Positions 10,758 through 24,072 of a DNA stretch of 64,000 nucleotides are shown here, piece after piece (within the stretch, counting starts at the first letter, position 1; every line of letters begins with the position of its first letter). The notes under the pieces are model-generated. The model saw only the letters and a list, made by a program, of their open reading frames with translations. It did no database searches and was not told the origin of the DNA. The stretch is from Hypoxylon rubiginosum (Eukaryota > Ascomycota > Sordariomycetes > Xylariales > Hypoxylaceae): NCBI GenBank assembly GCA_902806565.1, contig CADCXA010000028.1, positions 1 to 64,000 on the forward strand. Reading direction: 5' to 3'. The translations under genes were made by a program, and so were the position numbers.

Positions 10758-12119
10758 GGCGGCGATGTAGCAGCGGCTTGGGCCTTCGGTAAGGGGCAAA
10801 GCTGCCCAATCATGACAATTTATGGAAGAAAGTTCGGAAATTTGAAAAAAAGGTGGCCTATCCGTGGTAGTACAGATGGGTAAAAATTCATAAGAAATCT
10901 ATGCAACTCATCACTCGACTATAGGCTATAGTACAGTATTTGACCTTCGACCCGTTAAATTATTTCGAAAAGCGTTGGTTGATAACGAACAAAGGCGAGG
11001 CTGCTTGAGGTATGAGGTATGGGGCCATGGGGGTGGGTACGGTGGGGAAATTTAATCGTCAAACGTTTTGACATCACTCTCCCACTCTCCTGGGTCGGCC
11101 CCATTGCTACTTTTGGAATCCCTTCATGCATCTAACCCTTTTTCATCACTTCTCTCTGTACGAGGAAATTCGATATAAATCCTCTTAGTCAAGGCAAGCA
11201 TATCAATACATTTCCATGCTTTATCAGCCTGTTCGATCTGTGGTTATACGTTTAGGTATAGTGATGAAAGCTGTTTCTCATTTCAATTCAATATGCGGCC
11301 TAGATAGGAGGTTTATAATCCCCTTTACAGTAAAAAATATTACGAGCCACCGCTATATTCTCGCAAAGGACTTTCCATTTATACCAAGTGTTACTGCTAT
11401 ATAGTTGCTTTACATAGGAACAAGCTGATCTGTACCTAATACAAGCTAAGTGGCTTGTATCTTGCATAGCAGGTCCATTTAACCCCTGAGAAGTCATCCT
11501 CAAAGTCCTATTCTTATGAGAGATGTCAATTCTCTCCCTATTCTTATCACAGCCACGTCAGATAACCACTACAACGCCTTGCCGATCCAAGCCTCTTTGC
11601 GCAGTAGTTATAAGTGACCTGTTGAAGGATATATCCCATTCCCCCTTTCAGCTTGCGATGAAACTGTGAGCTATCTCATCGACTTGTCTGCAGAAACTGA
11701 GTCGAGATAGTCCCGTCAGCGACGACTTAGTTGGCATACGCCTTTCATCTAGTTAGCAGATAACTAATATGTTCCCGAGATGTGATTAATGCTTACCCGC
11801 CTAGAGACGTATCCTTTCATAAGATACCTTCCCTATCACCGCATCTAGCAATGCCTCATATTTGTTGTCGACACCCCGATGTCTACGAGAGTCCCCCTAG
11901 TTTCTCTTATGATTATAGTGCGATGCTCTTGTTCGACGGCATAATTTACTAAAGTGAGCCACAGCCACAAACTCTCTTCTCCTAAGGGGTGCTAGACCTT
12001 CATACGATCTGCACATGCGACAACATCGTTCCCCTAGTTAGGTTTAACCCTACGTGGCTTGGAGTTGGCAGAGACCTATATAGAGTCGAAGAGAACCTCA
12101 GCAGAAAGAGCATACGATT
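10758..12119. other. Intergenic region, no gene recognised
   Basis: Between the PPE1 start and the SLD5 stop. Part of it is moderately AT-rich (about 11200-11960) with only short random ORFs. It could contain an old decayed repeat, but I see no terminal repeats to define one. Confidence 0.5.
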
Positions 12120-12858
12120 TCACACGATCTCTGCGAATCCAGAGTCGACCAGCTTCTTAGCATCGGACCACCTGAGGATGAGAATGTCGCCGTTCTTGCA
12201 CTCCATATCGCCATCGGCGTCGGTCCCGCGGCCCTCGACAAGCCTGTCCCTGAGCAGGCGGATAAATATGGCCGTGTCGAGGTCCGGAGTCTCGATCATG
12301 CTGCTGTTTCCCGTGGTGTCGTTGAGATTCTGCAGGGCCGGCGGGAAGGACGACAGGAAGGACGACAGGTAGTGGTTATGGAGGAGGGCCTGGTGCCGCG
12401 TCGCGTAAGCGAGTTCGGTCGGCGAGAGGCGCGCCCGCAGCTCGGGACTCGAGAGGTAGTGCAGAGTGTGCTTGTCGATCTGTTTCAAGCAATAAGCACC
12501 AGCGCACCGGCCGGAGGGGTGGAATAGAAGTATATGACACCTAGGTACGTACTTTGGCTATGCGAGCCCTCAGGTAGCTTCGTACCAGATATTTGTAGCG
12601 CTCCAGCTCGGTCTGTATGACGATGAGGGCAAAATTGGTCTTGGGATCCATGTCGCCGGTCATGTTTTCGACCTTCTCGATCTGCTGCTTGATTCGGTCG
12701 TTCATGCGCTCGAATAACCCGTCGGCCGGCCACTCGAGCAATTCGGGTGAGGATCTCTCTGCTACCCAAGCACGCGTAAGGGACTGCAGATCGCGCGTCT
12801 CGTTTGGAATTGAGTCGAATGTGGGATCGACCTCTCGCAAGATGTCGTCAATATCCAT
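12120..12858 (-). CDS. SLD5: GINS complex subunit Sld5
   Basis: Part of the GINS tetramer (Sld5-Psf1-Psf2-Psf3), the Cdc45-MCM-GINS helicase component needed for replication initiation and fork progression in the nucleus. Exon 1 is 12553-12858 ([18 protein letters not shown]...). A 73-nt intron follows (12480-12552, donor GTACGT, acceptor ACAG), and exon 2 is 12120-12479. Together they give 221 aa, the usual length. The splice joins SYLRARIAK to [11 protein letters not shown] in phase 0. The N-terminal helical domain ([15 protein letters not shown]) and the C-terminal small domain ([11 protein letters not shown]..., then GDILILRW) are both present. No frameshift. Confidence 0.9.
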
Positions 12859-13822
12859 TGCTGATATTCTCCTTTTTTTTCTTTCCTTTATTTCCCTAGT
12901 CTATAATTTACCTAGGTATATCGCGATGGTAATGTCTGAGGATCAGTCTATGTCAAAATGTATTAGTTGGCGGGCGGCTTAACGCGATAGTATAACGCGT
13001 CTTAGGTGTTGTAGTTTGCGACTTGTAGTGGTGGGGTAAGCTGGAACACCCCGCTATGTTTCGTTAAGACACTTGTACTACAGTGCATATAACATGCAAA
13101 TCTCCCCTCCATATCGACTTGTACAATTCGGTTAGGACGCCAAGATGAAGGATAGCGGGACGTTACTGCATACCCGTCCGCCAAGACGGCCAAGCAAGAT
13201 ACCCGAGACTTGTTTCGGGATATAAGGTAGGAAAAGGTCTCCAATAATTTAGGTATATTAGCCTCATGAATACTACCCACGGGAGGCTGGTGGTCTTACT
13301 GAGGCATTAAGAGCTATATGCAGATTACATATACATTGTTCTATATATAGACGAATCAGTGATGGAGGGCTGGGTCGGTTAGGGGGTTGTGCTGCTGTCT
13401 CCTTGCTGTCGAGTCTCCCTCCCATCTTCTTATTCCAATTCCAGGACTATTAACAAGTCTATATCATACTCTTACATCAGAAACTGGCAATTAAAATCCA
13501 GTGGTATTCGCTAGGAAACTACATATGAATAGCTTTTATAATAAGGATATAAGTAATAACAGTTCCTACATGCCTGACTCTGGTATATCCTATCCTATCC
13601 AGTCAGGTCATCCATTCGTCTCGTCGGGGGTATTGTTGCACCATTCAACAATGATAAGAAAACGTCACATCATCAACTCTCATGGGGATTTCCCATAACG
13701 TATAACCAATAGTTTGGTTGCTGTCCTTCAGCGTTCTGTTTGCGTCCGGCTCATGTCTGCAAGTCGGCGTCTTGCAAAACATGGCCGTAGCAATAAACAT
13801 CGTGTTTTAGTTGTCATAAATA
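12859..13822. other. Intergenic region, no gene recognised
   Basis: Upstream of SLD5 and downstream of the transcription factor. Short ORFs here lack recognisable similarity. It contains an ACCTAGGTA word close to the SLD5 start (about 12910). Confidence 0.5.
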
Positions 13823-16535
13823 TTATCCAATAAATTCCGTGCTGACCAACGTCTCCCAAGGCTTTTGCGTCTCCCACACCTTTTGCATTAGTCGGCGGGC
13901 ATTGTGAACCTAGTGTACAATCGTTAGAAGCCATCCACTCACAGACAACGGGTCTTTTACACTTACTTGAGTCATCCCGTGATTCTCAGCAGTCAAAAAC
14001 CTATTGAGGATGAGAGCCCTCTGTCCCTCGTCCCTAGCATCACAACCGGCAGTAAACATAGGAAATAGAAGGCACGACTCTGCCGTTCCACCTGGTTTGA
14101 TACGGAGAAAGCATTCCACCATCTTCTGTACAGCCGTCTGGACAGACCTATCTTCGGACGGCTTCCCCATGATCCTACGATAGAGATGAACGAGCCCGGC
14201 CCAGTGGAAAGCTTCGTTAGTTGCTTCCATCTCGCGCCGATCCCATTTCTCCACGTCCCCCTTTTTATGTATGTGTTTGCAAGGCACCGGCGACTGCACC
14301 ATGCTCTCGGTAACAGCCGATTCGATCTTCGAAGCTTGCTCGAAGACTTCATCGCTTGGCTCCCAGTCGGGTCGGATATCGAGATCGTCTCCGATACGTT
14401 CGGCATCGCATTTCCTGGCGAGATCAGCAATCTTGGCGAGAAGGTAGATACATCGCGTAGTGAAGCCCATGATGCAGTCTATCTCGTCGTAGCCGTCGAC
14501 GATATCGTCCACCTCGTAGTCGAAGATCCAAGCCAACGAGGAACCTCTGGGTCCGCCACTGAGGCTTCCTATAACGTCAAGGTAAGCAGCCCAACTCCAC
14601 AAGAAGGAGTAGACTAGGTTATGGCGGAAGTTGGACTGTAGTCCACGGAGGCCGCCTGGACGCGCAGTTATAAGTTCTCTTGCAAGGCTCAGATGCCGCT
14701 GCCATGGTATGTCGTATCCGAACACCTTTGGCGAGATAATTTCGAGCGAGGCCAGCATAATGGCCGTGGCAAGGTTCGCATCTGAGAAGTTCTTATCAGG
14801 ATCATTGAGAGCCTGTCGAAGAGCGGGGAATATGTCGTCTACCCATAAAGCAATCCTGAACGTGGGCTCCGGGTGGTTCAGAACTCGTGCTCTATGTGAG
14901 GCTATCCGACTGATTTGAGCAAAAAGTGAGGCTAACAAGGAATTTGGGATCCTTACCTGAATAGGCAAGTAGAAGCGACAAGAGGTTGTCATTCTTGACA
15001 GCCATCTGCGGCAGAATGGTCCGAAAGGGGTTGGAATGTGGATCATCGTAGGGGACGAGAACTTAATTGAAACTAAGTATAGGTACGAAGCCAGAGTTGG
15101 GGGTTCACTTACCTCGAGCCGTGTGGTTCAAGAAATGATGCTAATTGCGGAGAGCGGAGATGTAAGTCGGAATTCCCATTTTCAATTCAATAGTATAACT
15201 CACAAAATACTATTAAAATATTAGATATGACCCAGCTACTAATAATGTCTTGAAAAGGGGTTAACTCACAAGAATGTTCATGGGGTTGTCCATGAGCCTA
15301 ATAGAGAATTAGTACGTGCTATAGTGGAAGACTCTCGTATGTCGTCAACGAAGATTGTACTTACTTCGCTGGAAGGGGTTCGAGGTTGCGAGGAATATAT
15401 ATCGGTACTGCTTTTGAATAATACCCGCCCTCTTCATCACTGTACTCGTTAGTCTCGACCCCGAACCCAAATTCATTCCAAAATAGGTCGTCGCTTGGTT
15501 CATCAAATGGGGCCTCTGTAAACTCGCGCTGCAATAGAGGCGACGATCCACTAATAGCGCTAATATCATCATTCCTGCCCAGGTCATGATCTGGAAAACC
15601 TCGATCAATGCCGTAATAAGTCGTTTCTGTCGACATACGCGTGCGAGTGTCTATCGGCGGTAAGCCAGCCCTTGCGCGACTGGCATTCTCATCTTGCCAA
15701 GCTTGGGGGCCCGGGGGCGCTGACAGAAGAGAATTCACCGAAAGTCTTCGGCTTGTGTGACGTTGATCATCATCACTAAATGTAGATGATGTAGTTGGGG
15801 TCAGCGGAGAGCCAACTGATAGACCAGAACCGACAGTAATCCTGAAGGACGCTACGCTCGAGTCCAAAGTCGAGCTGGCCGCAGAATTATGCCGGCGCTC
15901 AATTATGTGTGACGACGGGTAGTCGGGCGACTGGATATCCGATGCCAGCCTTGGGCGCTTATTGGCAGGCTCATTGTCGTCAAGACTCGTAGATGAGGGG
16001 TTGTCCAACGGCACTGCGGGCTGAGGGAGAGGGAGTGCTCTGTTGCGCTCAGTCTTGATCTGACTTATTGGGCTAGTTAGGGGTTCAAGCCTCCGCGTCC
16101 CTGGAGCATCGGATGAAGGATATTGATGGACCAGTTTGAAACCCCTAGGGGGTAACGGTGGTGAGACAACTTCTTGATTCAAGTCAATAACACCAGGCTC
16201 AGGCCGTTTCCCTCTTCGGCCCTCCCAGTTCAAACGAATGCTATAGTCACATGTTTCGCCCGTCCTCTGGCAACTTTTAACGAACGACGGTTAGTCCTAA
16301 CAGATCCCGCGCTAATAAAAAAGAATAACAGAACAGAATGAAGGTGTAATACTTTAAGCAATTTGGACGCTCTTCGCCGCATTTAATCTTGCGATTTTTA
16401 CACGGCCTTCAGTAGCAGTAAAGTCAGCCAAGACGGGATGTCAGTAAAAGGGAAACGAGAGGCTCTCGCTTACCAGCATCCATTTCGACTTCGCCGTTTC
16501 GGTTCTGGTGCGCCGGGTCTTTTCGGACGTGGCAT
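13823..16535 (-). CDS. Zn(II)2Cys6 transcription factor with fungal-specific regulatory domain, eight exons
   Basis: Exons on the minus strand: 16474-16535, 16353-16406, 15365-16273, 15270-15297, 15113-15140, 14957-15061, 13967-14901 and 13823-13909. They total 2208 nt, or 735 aa. The protein starts MPRPKRPGAPEP. A binuclear zinc cluster follows with Cys at 20, 23, 30, 37, 40 and 47 (C-X2-C-X6-C-X6-C-X2-C-X6-C), split by two introns. Then comes YSIRLNWEGRRG and a long Ser/Pro-rich linker with a PANKRPR basic patch. The C-terminal half, from LMDNPMNIL through HFLNHTARVLVPYDDP, SNPFRTILPQMA and HRARVLNHPEP to NARRLMQKVWETQ, matches the fungal-specific transcription factor domain I know as PF11951. 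Two internal exons are only 28 nt each. All exons join in frame. Target genes cannot be told from the sequence. Confidence 0.85.
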
Positions 16536-17104
16536 TATACGCCGGCGACTCCTACTGACAATGAATGACCTAAGTGTGGGAAATTGTACGAGCACAATAT
16601 CCCTCGTTCCAGCGGCGACTGTGGCGCATATTCGACATGCAGGACTCTCGGCTTGAGAGGCAACTATTTTTTTTTCTGGGATGGGTTGTTACACGGCTCG
16701 CTGACCAATGCAGGACAAGATGAAGGATGAGATGGCACAGTTGCAGTTCCGAGGAGTCGGTTGCGAGAAACACTTTATGGTGGGATGGGCGGCCTGGGGC
16801 TGGCTTGGGCTGGCTGGTCGGGATTTGTGATTGATATATAGCTCTGCGCCTTAACGCTTCGTCTCAGGAAAATGAGGAGTTTACAGGACTTGCTAGACTA
16901 TCTATCTTTGGTCTAGCAACGGGCAAAGATAAGGCCAAGACCAGGTACAGTAGTCAGGCCGGCGGAATGGCGGGGCATGATTGCTCAGAGTAGAGTGGTA
17001 AGCACACCAAGGGCACACATTTCTGCAAAGACCCCGGGAATGCGAGACCCGGAATCTCATGCGATGGCCTGGAATTAGTCACGTCCCTCTGCATTGGAAC
17101 GGGG

Positions 17105-17195
17105 GGTGAGAGCTGGGGGACTGGGGGACTAGGGGGGACAAGACGAGGGCAAACGAAGGGCAGACGAGGGCAAGACGAGGGCAAGACGAGGATAG
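17105..17195. repeat. G-rich degenerate repeat
   Basis: Successive GGGGGACT and then GACGAGGGCAA words occur in a purine-rich strand, ending in GACGAGGATAGG. Low complexity, non-coding. Confidence 0.6.
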
Positions 17196-17472
17196 GCTGG
17201 ATGGGGTTACGTAGACTGTACGTTTCGAAGTAGGACTGGGGCCGGTTCTATGTACTAGCAAGGACTGGCTTCGACTGGCTCGAACTGGCCCGACGACTCG
17301 GCCTGGTAAGCGTCAGAACCTATCGAACCTATCGAATCTATCCAACTTGTATCTTGACGAGAAAAGATATCTTACAGTATGGCACGTGCTACATACTGTA
17401 TGACCACACGTGCTACCCCGCTTTCCGCTCCCGTCTCACGCCGTTACGTCTCTGCGTCTGTACGTTTAGGCG

Positions 17473-17500
17473 AACTGGCAGACTGGCAGACTGGCAGACT
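17473..17500. repeat. 8-bp tandem repeat ACTGGCAG
   Basis: Three exact copies plus a degenerate fourth. Confidence 0.75.
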
Positions 17501-17721
17501 AGCTGCAGTTTCGTCAAGCATTGGCATCCCAACCAGCCAACATATAGCCTCGCTCGTTTCTGCTCGTTATAGAGTTATATCCGATCTACGTCCGAACCTA
17601 TTCTTGCTTTTTAATGCCTGTACAGTGCCTAGTATTACTACACTAATAGTAATTTAGCCAGCGTTAGGGCCTAGCTTCCTAGTTACATCATGTATCTACA
17701 TAGTACGTACATAGTATGTAC

Positions 17722-17760
17722 GTTGCCAGGTTGCCAGGTTGCCAGGTTGCCAGGTTGCCC
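17722..17760. repeat. 8-bp tandem repeat GTTGCCAG
   Basis: Four exact copies and a partial fifth, followed by a C-rich stretch. Confidence 0.8.
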
Positions 17761-18209
17761 CCGAGATTGCCTCCCCCCTGGCAGCGCTGCCCCCTGGACC
17801 CTTGATACCGTTCTCGTACAGTATGTGCTCCTGTCACCTTTCGGATCGTGGGGTGACGATACCGCCAGGCCGGAAGCTTTTCGGAAGTGGGTGCGGTAAG
17901 GCACGGTTCACAAGGTTGGTCCCAGTTGGTCCCAGTTAGTGGGGACCCATCTGTTCTAGGTACCTACGTTACTTCGCCTATTTGGGCATAGGTGGGATAT
18001 CGGAATACTAAGGCCCGATGCGACCCGGTTTCCCTAATGTGTACTAGCCCGAATAGCAAAGATCAGCTCGAGCTTTCAAAAATTTGGAGCTATCCATTTC
18101 AAGCCTCATCAACAGAGCTGCTGTCGCCTTTATCACTGCTACCCCGTCTAGAAGAAGGAATAATCTAATAGTGCTGCTGTGGTGAATCCATTATATTGAA
18201 CCTGAAAAA

Positions 18210-20064
18210 ATGGCCGAGGCAAATAATAAGAGAAGTCACTCGGACTTCGTCGAAAATGACAGCTCCTCCGACGAGGATGATATGGGACCTCAGTTACCCT
18301 CCACGACAGGCGCGCCCAAGAAGAAACGACGTGTACTGCCACATGAAAAGCTCTACATCGAAGCACTTCCCAAATCGGCGCGATACTCGAGATCTCTAAT
18401 GCATAAGGAGCAACTCTCCTTCGTCAACGTAACGCGGTCCGATTTTATCATCACTACCTCTGTCGATGGCGTTGTCAAATTCTGGAAGAAGATTGGGGAA
18501 GGCATTGAATTCGTCAAGGAATTCAAAGCTCACCAGGGAGATGTGCGGTCAGTCTCGGTTAGTTACGATGGCCGAAGCTTTGCGACAGCTGGTGCCGACA
18601 AGACTATTAAGATCTTCGATGTTGTCACGTTCGATCTTCTTGCTATGCTTCCCCTCGACTATGCGCCCAAGTGTATCTGCTGGGTACACAAACGCGGTGC
18701 CTCGCTACCGCTCCTAGCTGTCTCGGACGAGTCGAAACCTTTGATCTACGTCTACGATGGGCGGGGAGAAAACCAAACACCAATACATACCATCAAGGGA
18801 CTACATAGGAGTCCTGTGTCTATAATGGCCTTCAATGATGCCTACGATTGCGTCGTGTCCGCAGACGACAGCGGGATGCTCGAGTACTGGTCCCCAAACG
18901 CCAATTACGAGAAACCAGAAAACGTGTTCCAGTACAAGAGCGCTACCAACCTTTTCGAGTTCAAGAAGGCCAAGTCAACACCGGTCTCCTTAACAATATC
19001 ACCATCAGGCCACCAATTTGTCACATTCTCCGTGCCTGATCGCAAAATCCGAATTTTTGAGTTCGCGTCGGCCAAGCTATATCGGACATACGATGAGTCC
19101 CTACAGGTCATTGAAGAGATGCAACAGGCAGGAACAGCTTTGCAGAAGCTGGACGATGTAGACTTCGGGAGGAGGCTCGCTGCGGAACGCGAGATCGAAT
19201 CACCTCCACTTCGAAATAAGGTCAATGTTATCTTCGATGAATCAGGCCACTTCATATTATATGGCTCGATCCTTGGCGTTAAAGTACTAAACACCTTTAC
19301 AAACCAGGTTGTCAAGGTGTATGGGAAGGATGAACACCTTCGCCCAGTCAACCTAGCTATATACCAGGGGCAACCCCAGAAGAAGGGCATCACAACCGTG
19401 GCGATGGCGGCCTCAAGCAATCCTCTCTTGCAAGAATCGGAGGCGAGAGACCCAATCCTCTTCGCAACAGCTGTGGGCAAGGTTCGATTTTACATGTTCA
19501 CGAATGACGAAGAAATATCCCGGTCCGAAAGAGACATACAGAACGAGAAGCCGACCATGTTGAACCCGAAAAAGGCGGCCGAGAAGAAAGCGGCCGAAAC
19601 TGGCACATCAGCGATTCTCCACACCACGTACGGGGATATTCATATTCGACTGTTCCCTGACGCGGCGCCAAAGGCAGTTGAGAACTTCGTGACCCACTCT
19701 AAAAGTGGCTATTACAACAACACCATCTTCCATAGGGTGATACGCAAGTTTATGATACAGGGTGGCGATCCATTAGGCGACGGGACTGGTGGCGAAAGCA
19801 TATGGGGTAAAAGAATTCGAAGACGAGTTCAGTACTCTCAAACATGACAAGCCCTATACAGTTAGTATGGCAAATGCTGGTCCAAACACCAATGGAAGTC
19901 AATTCTTTATCACCACCGAGAAGACTTCCTGGTTGGACAACAAGCACACGATATTCGGGAGGGCGGTGCAGGGTCTAGACGTGATCCACAAGATAGAAAA
20001 TGCGCGGACCTATAAGGAGAAGCCAGAGGAGGATATCAAGATCCTTAATATCGATATAGCTTAA
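18210..20064 (+). CDS. cyp15: WD40-repeat cyclophilin, peptidyl-prolyl isomerase (CYP15/PPWD1 type)
   Basis: Intronless; about 617 aa if read through one frameshift. The N-terminus ([17 protein letters not shown]) is acidic, followed by a PKKKRR nuclear-localisation-like patch. WD40-type repeats fill residues about 60-440 (for example [40 protein letters not shown]). The C-terminal cyclophilin domain starts near [18 protein letters not shown] and keeps [15 protein letters not shown] (catalytic Arg, Phe, Gln), [17 protein letters not shown] and [10 protein letters not shown]. In animals this architecture (PPWD1) is spliceosome-associated; that role here is inference. The frame breaks at the AAAA run 19809-19812, inside [14 protein letters not shown]. 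One extra base moves the last 80 residues to another frame. As written, the protein would lose the second half of its isomerase domain. Confidence 0.85.
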
Positions 20065-21135
20065 GCAGGTATTTCGCTCAAAGAGGGTCGATGGTTGCTC
20101 GGCGTTAAGACAGCTAGGACTACAATACCTAAACAACGAATATCTAACAACAGTCCATCGTGCAAAAAAAACAAAACAAAAAAGGAGAACTAGTGTCGGT
20201 GTTATTCCTCCGTAATATTGCTACCGGATGCTACATCCGGTCACGGCCATGTCATATGCATACTGCAGTCAGTATTCGTCTGACATGGGAGTTGCGGCAG
20301 GCAAAAGATGAAGCCTGTTGACGAGCTAGAACTAGGCTGGGAAGGTGAGGTAGAAGTGCGGGATGTAGGATAAGAGCGCGCATATTCTATACAGTAGCCT
20401 ATGCGCCGTTTTTCCCCCTTTCTCCCTTCGCTATCATGAATTTTGCCGACGCGCCGATAGACGACAACATCAGGCGATGGTATCGCAAGCACCGCATATC
20501 CACTATATTGAGGTGTATGGATATGCTCCAAGGGGTACTCTGTATATAATACGCTAGCACAATTTCCAGCTAAAGATCAGCATAACTCAACGGGTCTGCT
20601 ACTGGCTGCACCCTCGGCACGTTACATAGTATTATGCATGTATGTATTATATTACATACATAACATGCACAGTACATATACGTACAAGTCTCGGCAAGCC
20701 AGAAACCTCGTGGGTTAAGTGCATGTCGTCATTGGTAGCTGCAAGTCAAACTGAACAGGTCTCGTGCATATGTCAAAACTGCCTCTGGTGTACCATAATA
20801 TGTTGTACGACTGTGGCTTGCAGCAACAACACGACACGACACGACACGAATCCGAGAGCTTGGATGACAATCTGACATCTAGCCTCAAAACCACCTACCT
20901 CGCTGATACACCAGTATACCACCAGTATACCACCAGTATACCACCAGTATACCACCAGTATACCACCAGTATACCACCAGGTATACCACCAGTATACCAC
21001 CAGCATACCATAATTCGTTGTCATACTGATACCGATGCTACTACGCCAGATATAGGCGACGCGATTCCGTTGGATTAATGCACAACCACGAAACAACACT
21101 TGCTTAGGGTCACATCGCAGTGCGGTCGAGGAGAA
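20065..21135. other. Intergenic region with an 11-bp minisatellite
   Basis: Between CYP15 and the AIG1-like gene. No gene recognised. The array at 20911-21010 ends about 125 bp upstream of the next start codon. Confidence 0.5.
20911..21010. repeat. Minisatellite, 11-bp unit CCAGTATACCA, nine copies
   Basis: Nine head-to-tail units. Unit 7 has one extra G (12 bp) and unit 9 has C for T. Each unit carries the palindrome GTATAC, so either strand can form repeated small hairpins. Confidence 0.9.
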
Positions 21136-21926
21136 ATGACTGCTCATCACCCCCTTCAGAGACTCGCGTCTCCATCGAGGCAGCTTTCTATGCTGCTTCA
21201 CTTAGCGGGAATTGCATCCTTCGCGGCTTCGTTCAAGTTCCTTCAAGGGTGGGAGACCCCAATGTCGGCCGCCTTTGGTGGCCACTTTCAGTTCCTTACC
21301 ATTATCGGCCTGGCTCTGGCACTGAGCACTTTCGCTGTCGGCTTTCTGGCCGATGCTACCCTCTCCTCGCGGCTATTTAAGCTTAAGAACGTACTCTCCG
21401 TGGGCTCGGCACCTTTGGAGGGTATTGATCAGCATTCTGTATTGGGGGCTCTGCGCCATCGATAAGAATCTCGTCGTCCCCCCAGACATGCAGTTGGGGT
21501 TCCTGCCAGATTTCGGGTTTCACGCCGCGCCGGCTATCTTTCTGGCGGTAGACCTGCTCCTCCTAGTCCGCCGTGGACGATTCACGGCTACTCCGCCCTG
21601 GCTTTGAGCGAAACCTTGGCATTCCTCTACTGGTCCTGGGTAGAGTATTGTCACTCTCGCAACGGCTGGTAAGCCCACGTTGTCTTTGTCTCATACCAAC
21701 AAGCCTTTTCGGGCTGTCGCTAACCCGTTGCAACAGGTACCCGTATCCCATCTTTGACATCTTGAACACGTGGCAGCGGGCGCTACTTTTTACTTTCTCT
21801 GCATCGCTAATGACAGGAAGCACAATGCTGCTGAAGTGGACGTACGGGAAGATCAACGGGATCGAAGAGTTTAAGAAAGAAGCTGTGGCTAATCCTGCGG
21901 GATTCGGGCTAAGGGCGAGTGAATAA
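21136..21926 (+). CDS. AIG1/FAR-17a (ADTRP)-like integral membrane protein
   Basis: Exon 1 is 21136-21668 and exon 2 is 21737-21926, with a 68-nt intron (GTAAGC...CAACAG). About 240 aa with several hydrophobic segments: LSMLLHLAGIASFAASFKFL, FLTIIGLALALSTFAVGFLA, LISILYWGLCAI, FHAAPAIFLAVDLLLL, and a C-terminal LLFTFSASLM segment. The family in animals hydrolyses fatty-acid esters of hydroxy fatty acids with a membrane-embedded Thr/His pair; activity here is inference. The gene is broken twice. An extra base lies in GGG at 21420-21422, between SVGSAPLE and VLISILYW. A missing base lies at about 21561-21565, between VDLLLL and SPPWTIHGYS. The two shifts cancel, and the start and end share a frame. 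Downstream, SRNGW/YPYPIFDILNTW joins correctly across the intron. Confidence 0.75.
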
Positions 21927-22763
21927 GTGTGTGCGTGCGTGTGTTTGTAACTTGTCTCGAGGACAAGACCAGGCGTAGTATCAAGTCAATACCTATGTAC
22001 CTACCTTTAAGCCCTACCTTTTCTCACACACCCAAATACCAGACATAGATAGATCCAGTAGATTAGAAGATTAGAAGATTAGATAGGCGAGCAATATCGA
22101 ATAAGATAGTGGCCAAGATACCGAATATACGGAACCTTTAGTCCTTGACTAAATACTAACATATCATTGGTATAAATGCTCAAAGAGCTCGGTGGTAATC
22201 CGAAATAAGTCGGTAACGCTAGGATTCTAGCATCCAACCCACAAAGCCTCTTTGATTCTAACCGTGCTATTTAGTCGAGAAGGGATTCGCTGAATGTGTC
22301 TTAGGGGATGCAGACCAGACTCCTTTTCGACTTACTTTCTGCATGTTGTAAGACTGAGGATTCAGGAGGTGTAAGGTTTTTTCCAGGGTACGTACCCAAT
22401 AGTGTAGCACTAAACCCCTGCCGAGTCTTTTCAGTCCAGTCTTCAATGTTTGCAAGTTCATGACTTTTCAGGCCACAACCCCGCCATCGGACCACCTGTG
22501 ACCACCTGTACCCCTCGGAGATTCGTTAAAATAATAAATTTCTCTACGCCGATTGACCCTGACCCGCCCCCACTACGATTCTTCTGTACATCCAACAGAC
22601 TAACAATATTTTCTAGATTTCTCAAGCAAAGAACCGCCTCTTTGCGACAGCATAAATCAACCACGCCCTTCTCCAGTTGAAGAATCGCACCTTAGTTGCC
22701 TGGTTTCTTGGAATTGGTCATCTATTATTACGATAGAGATTAATTTGCAAAAATTAGCCCACC
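21927..22763. other. Intergenic region / ARO3 promoter
   Basis: No gene recognised. It contains AGATTAGA short repeats at about 22060-22090. The 3' part should be the promoter and leader of the DAHP synthase gene. I saw no TGACTCA in this spacer itself; one occurs just inside intron 1. Confidence 0.5.

Positions 22764-24072
<1,309 letters not shown>

Larger units (their letters stand above)
16536..18209. other. Intergenic region rich in short tandem repeats
   Basis: Divergent spacer between the transcription factor and the cyclophilin gene. No coding similarity was recognised. It contains three separate short-period arrays (listed separately) and GAACCTATC-type repeats near 17315-17345. Confidence 0.5.

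Noticed and set aside
20881..21010. CRISPR-like array
   Set aside because: The repeats are directly adjacent 11-bp units without spacers, and the host is a fungus.
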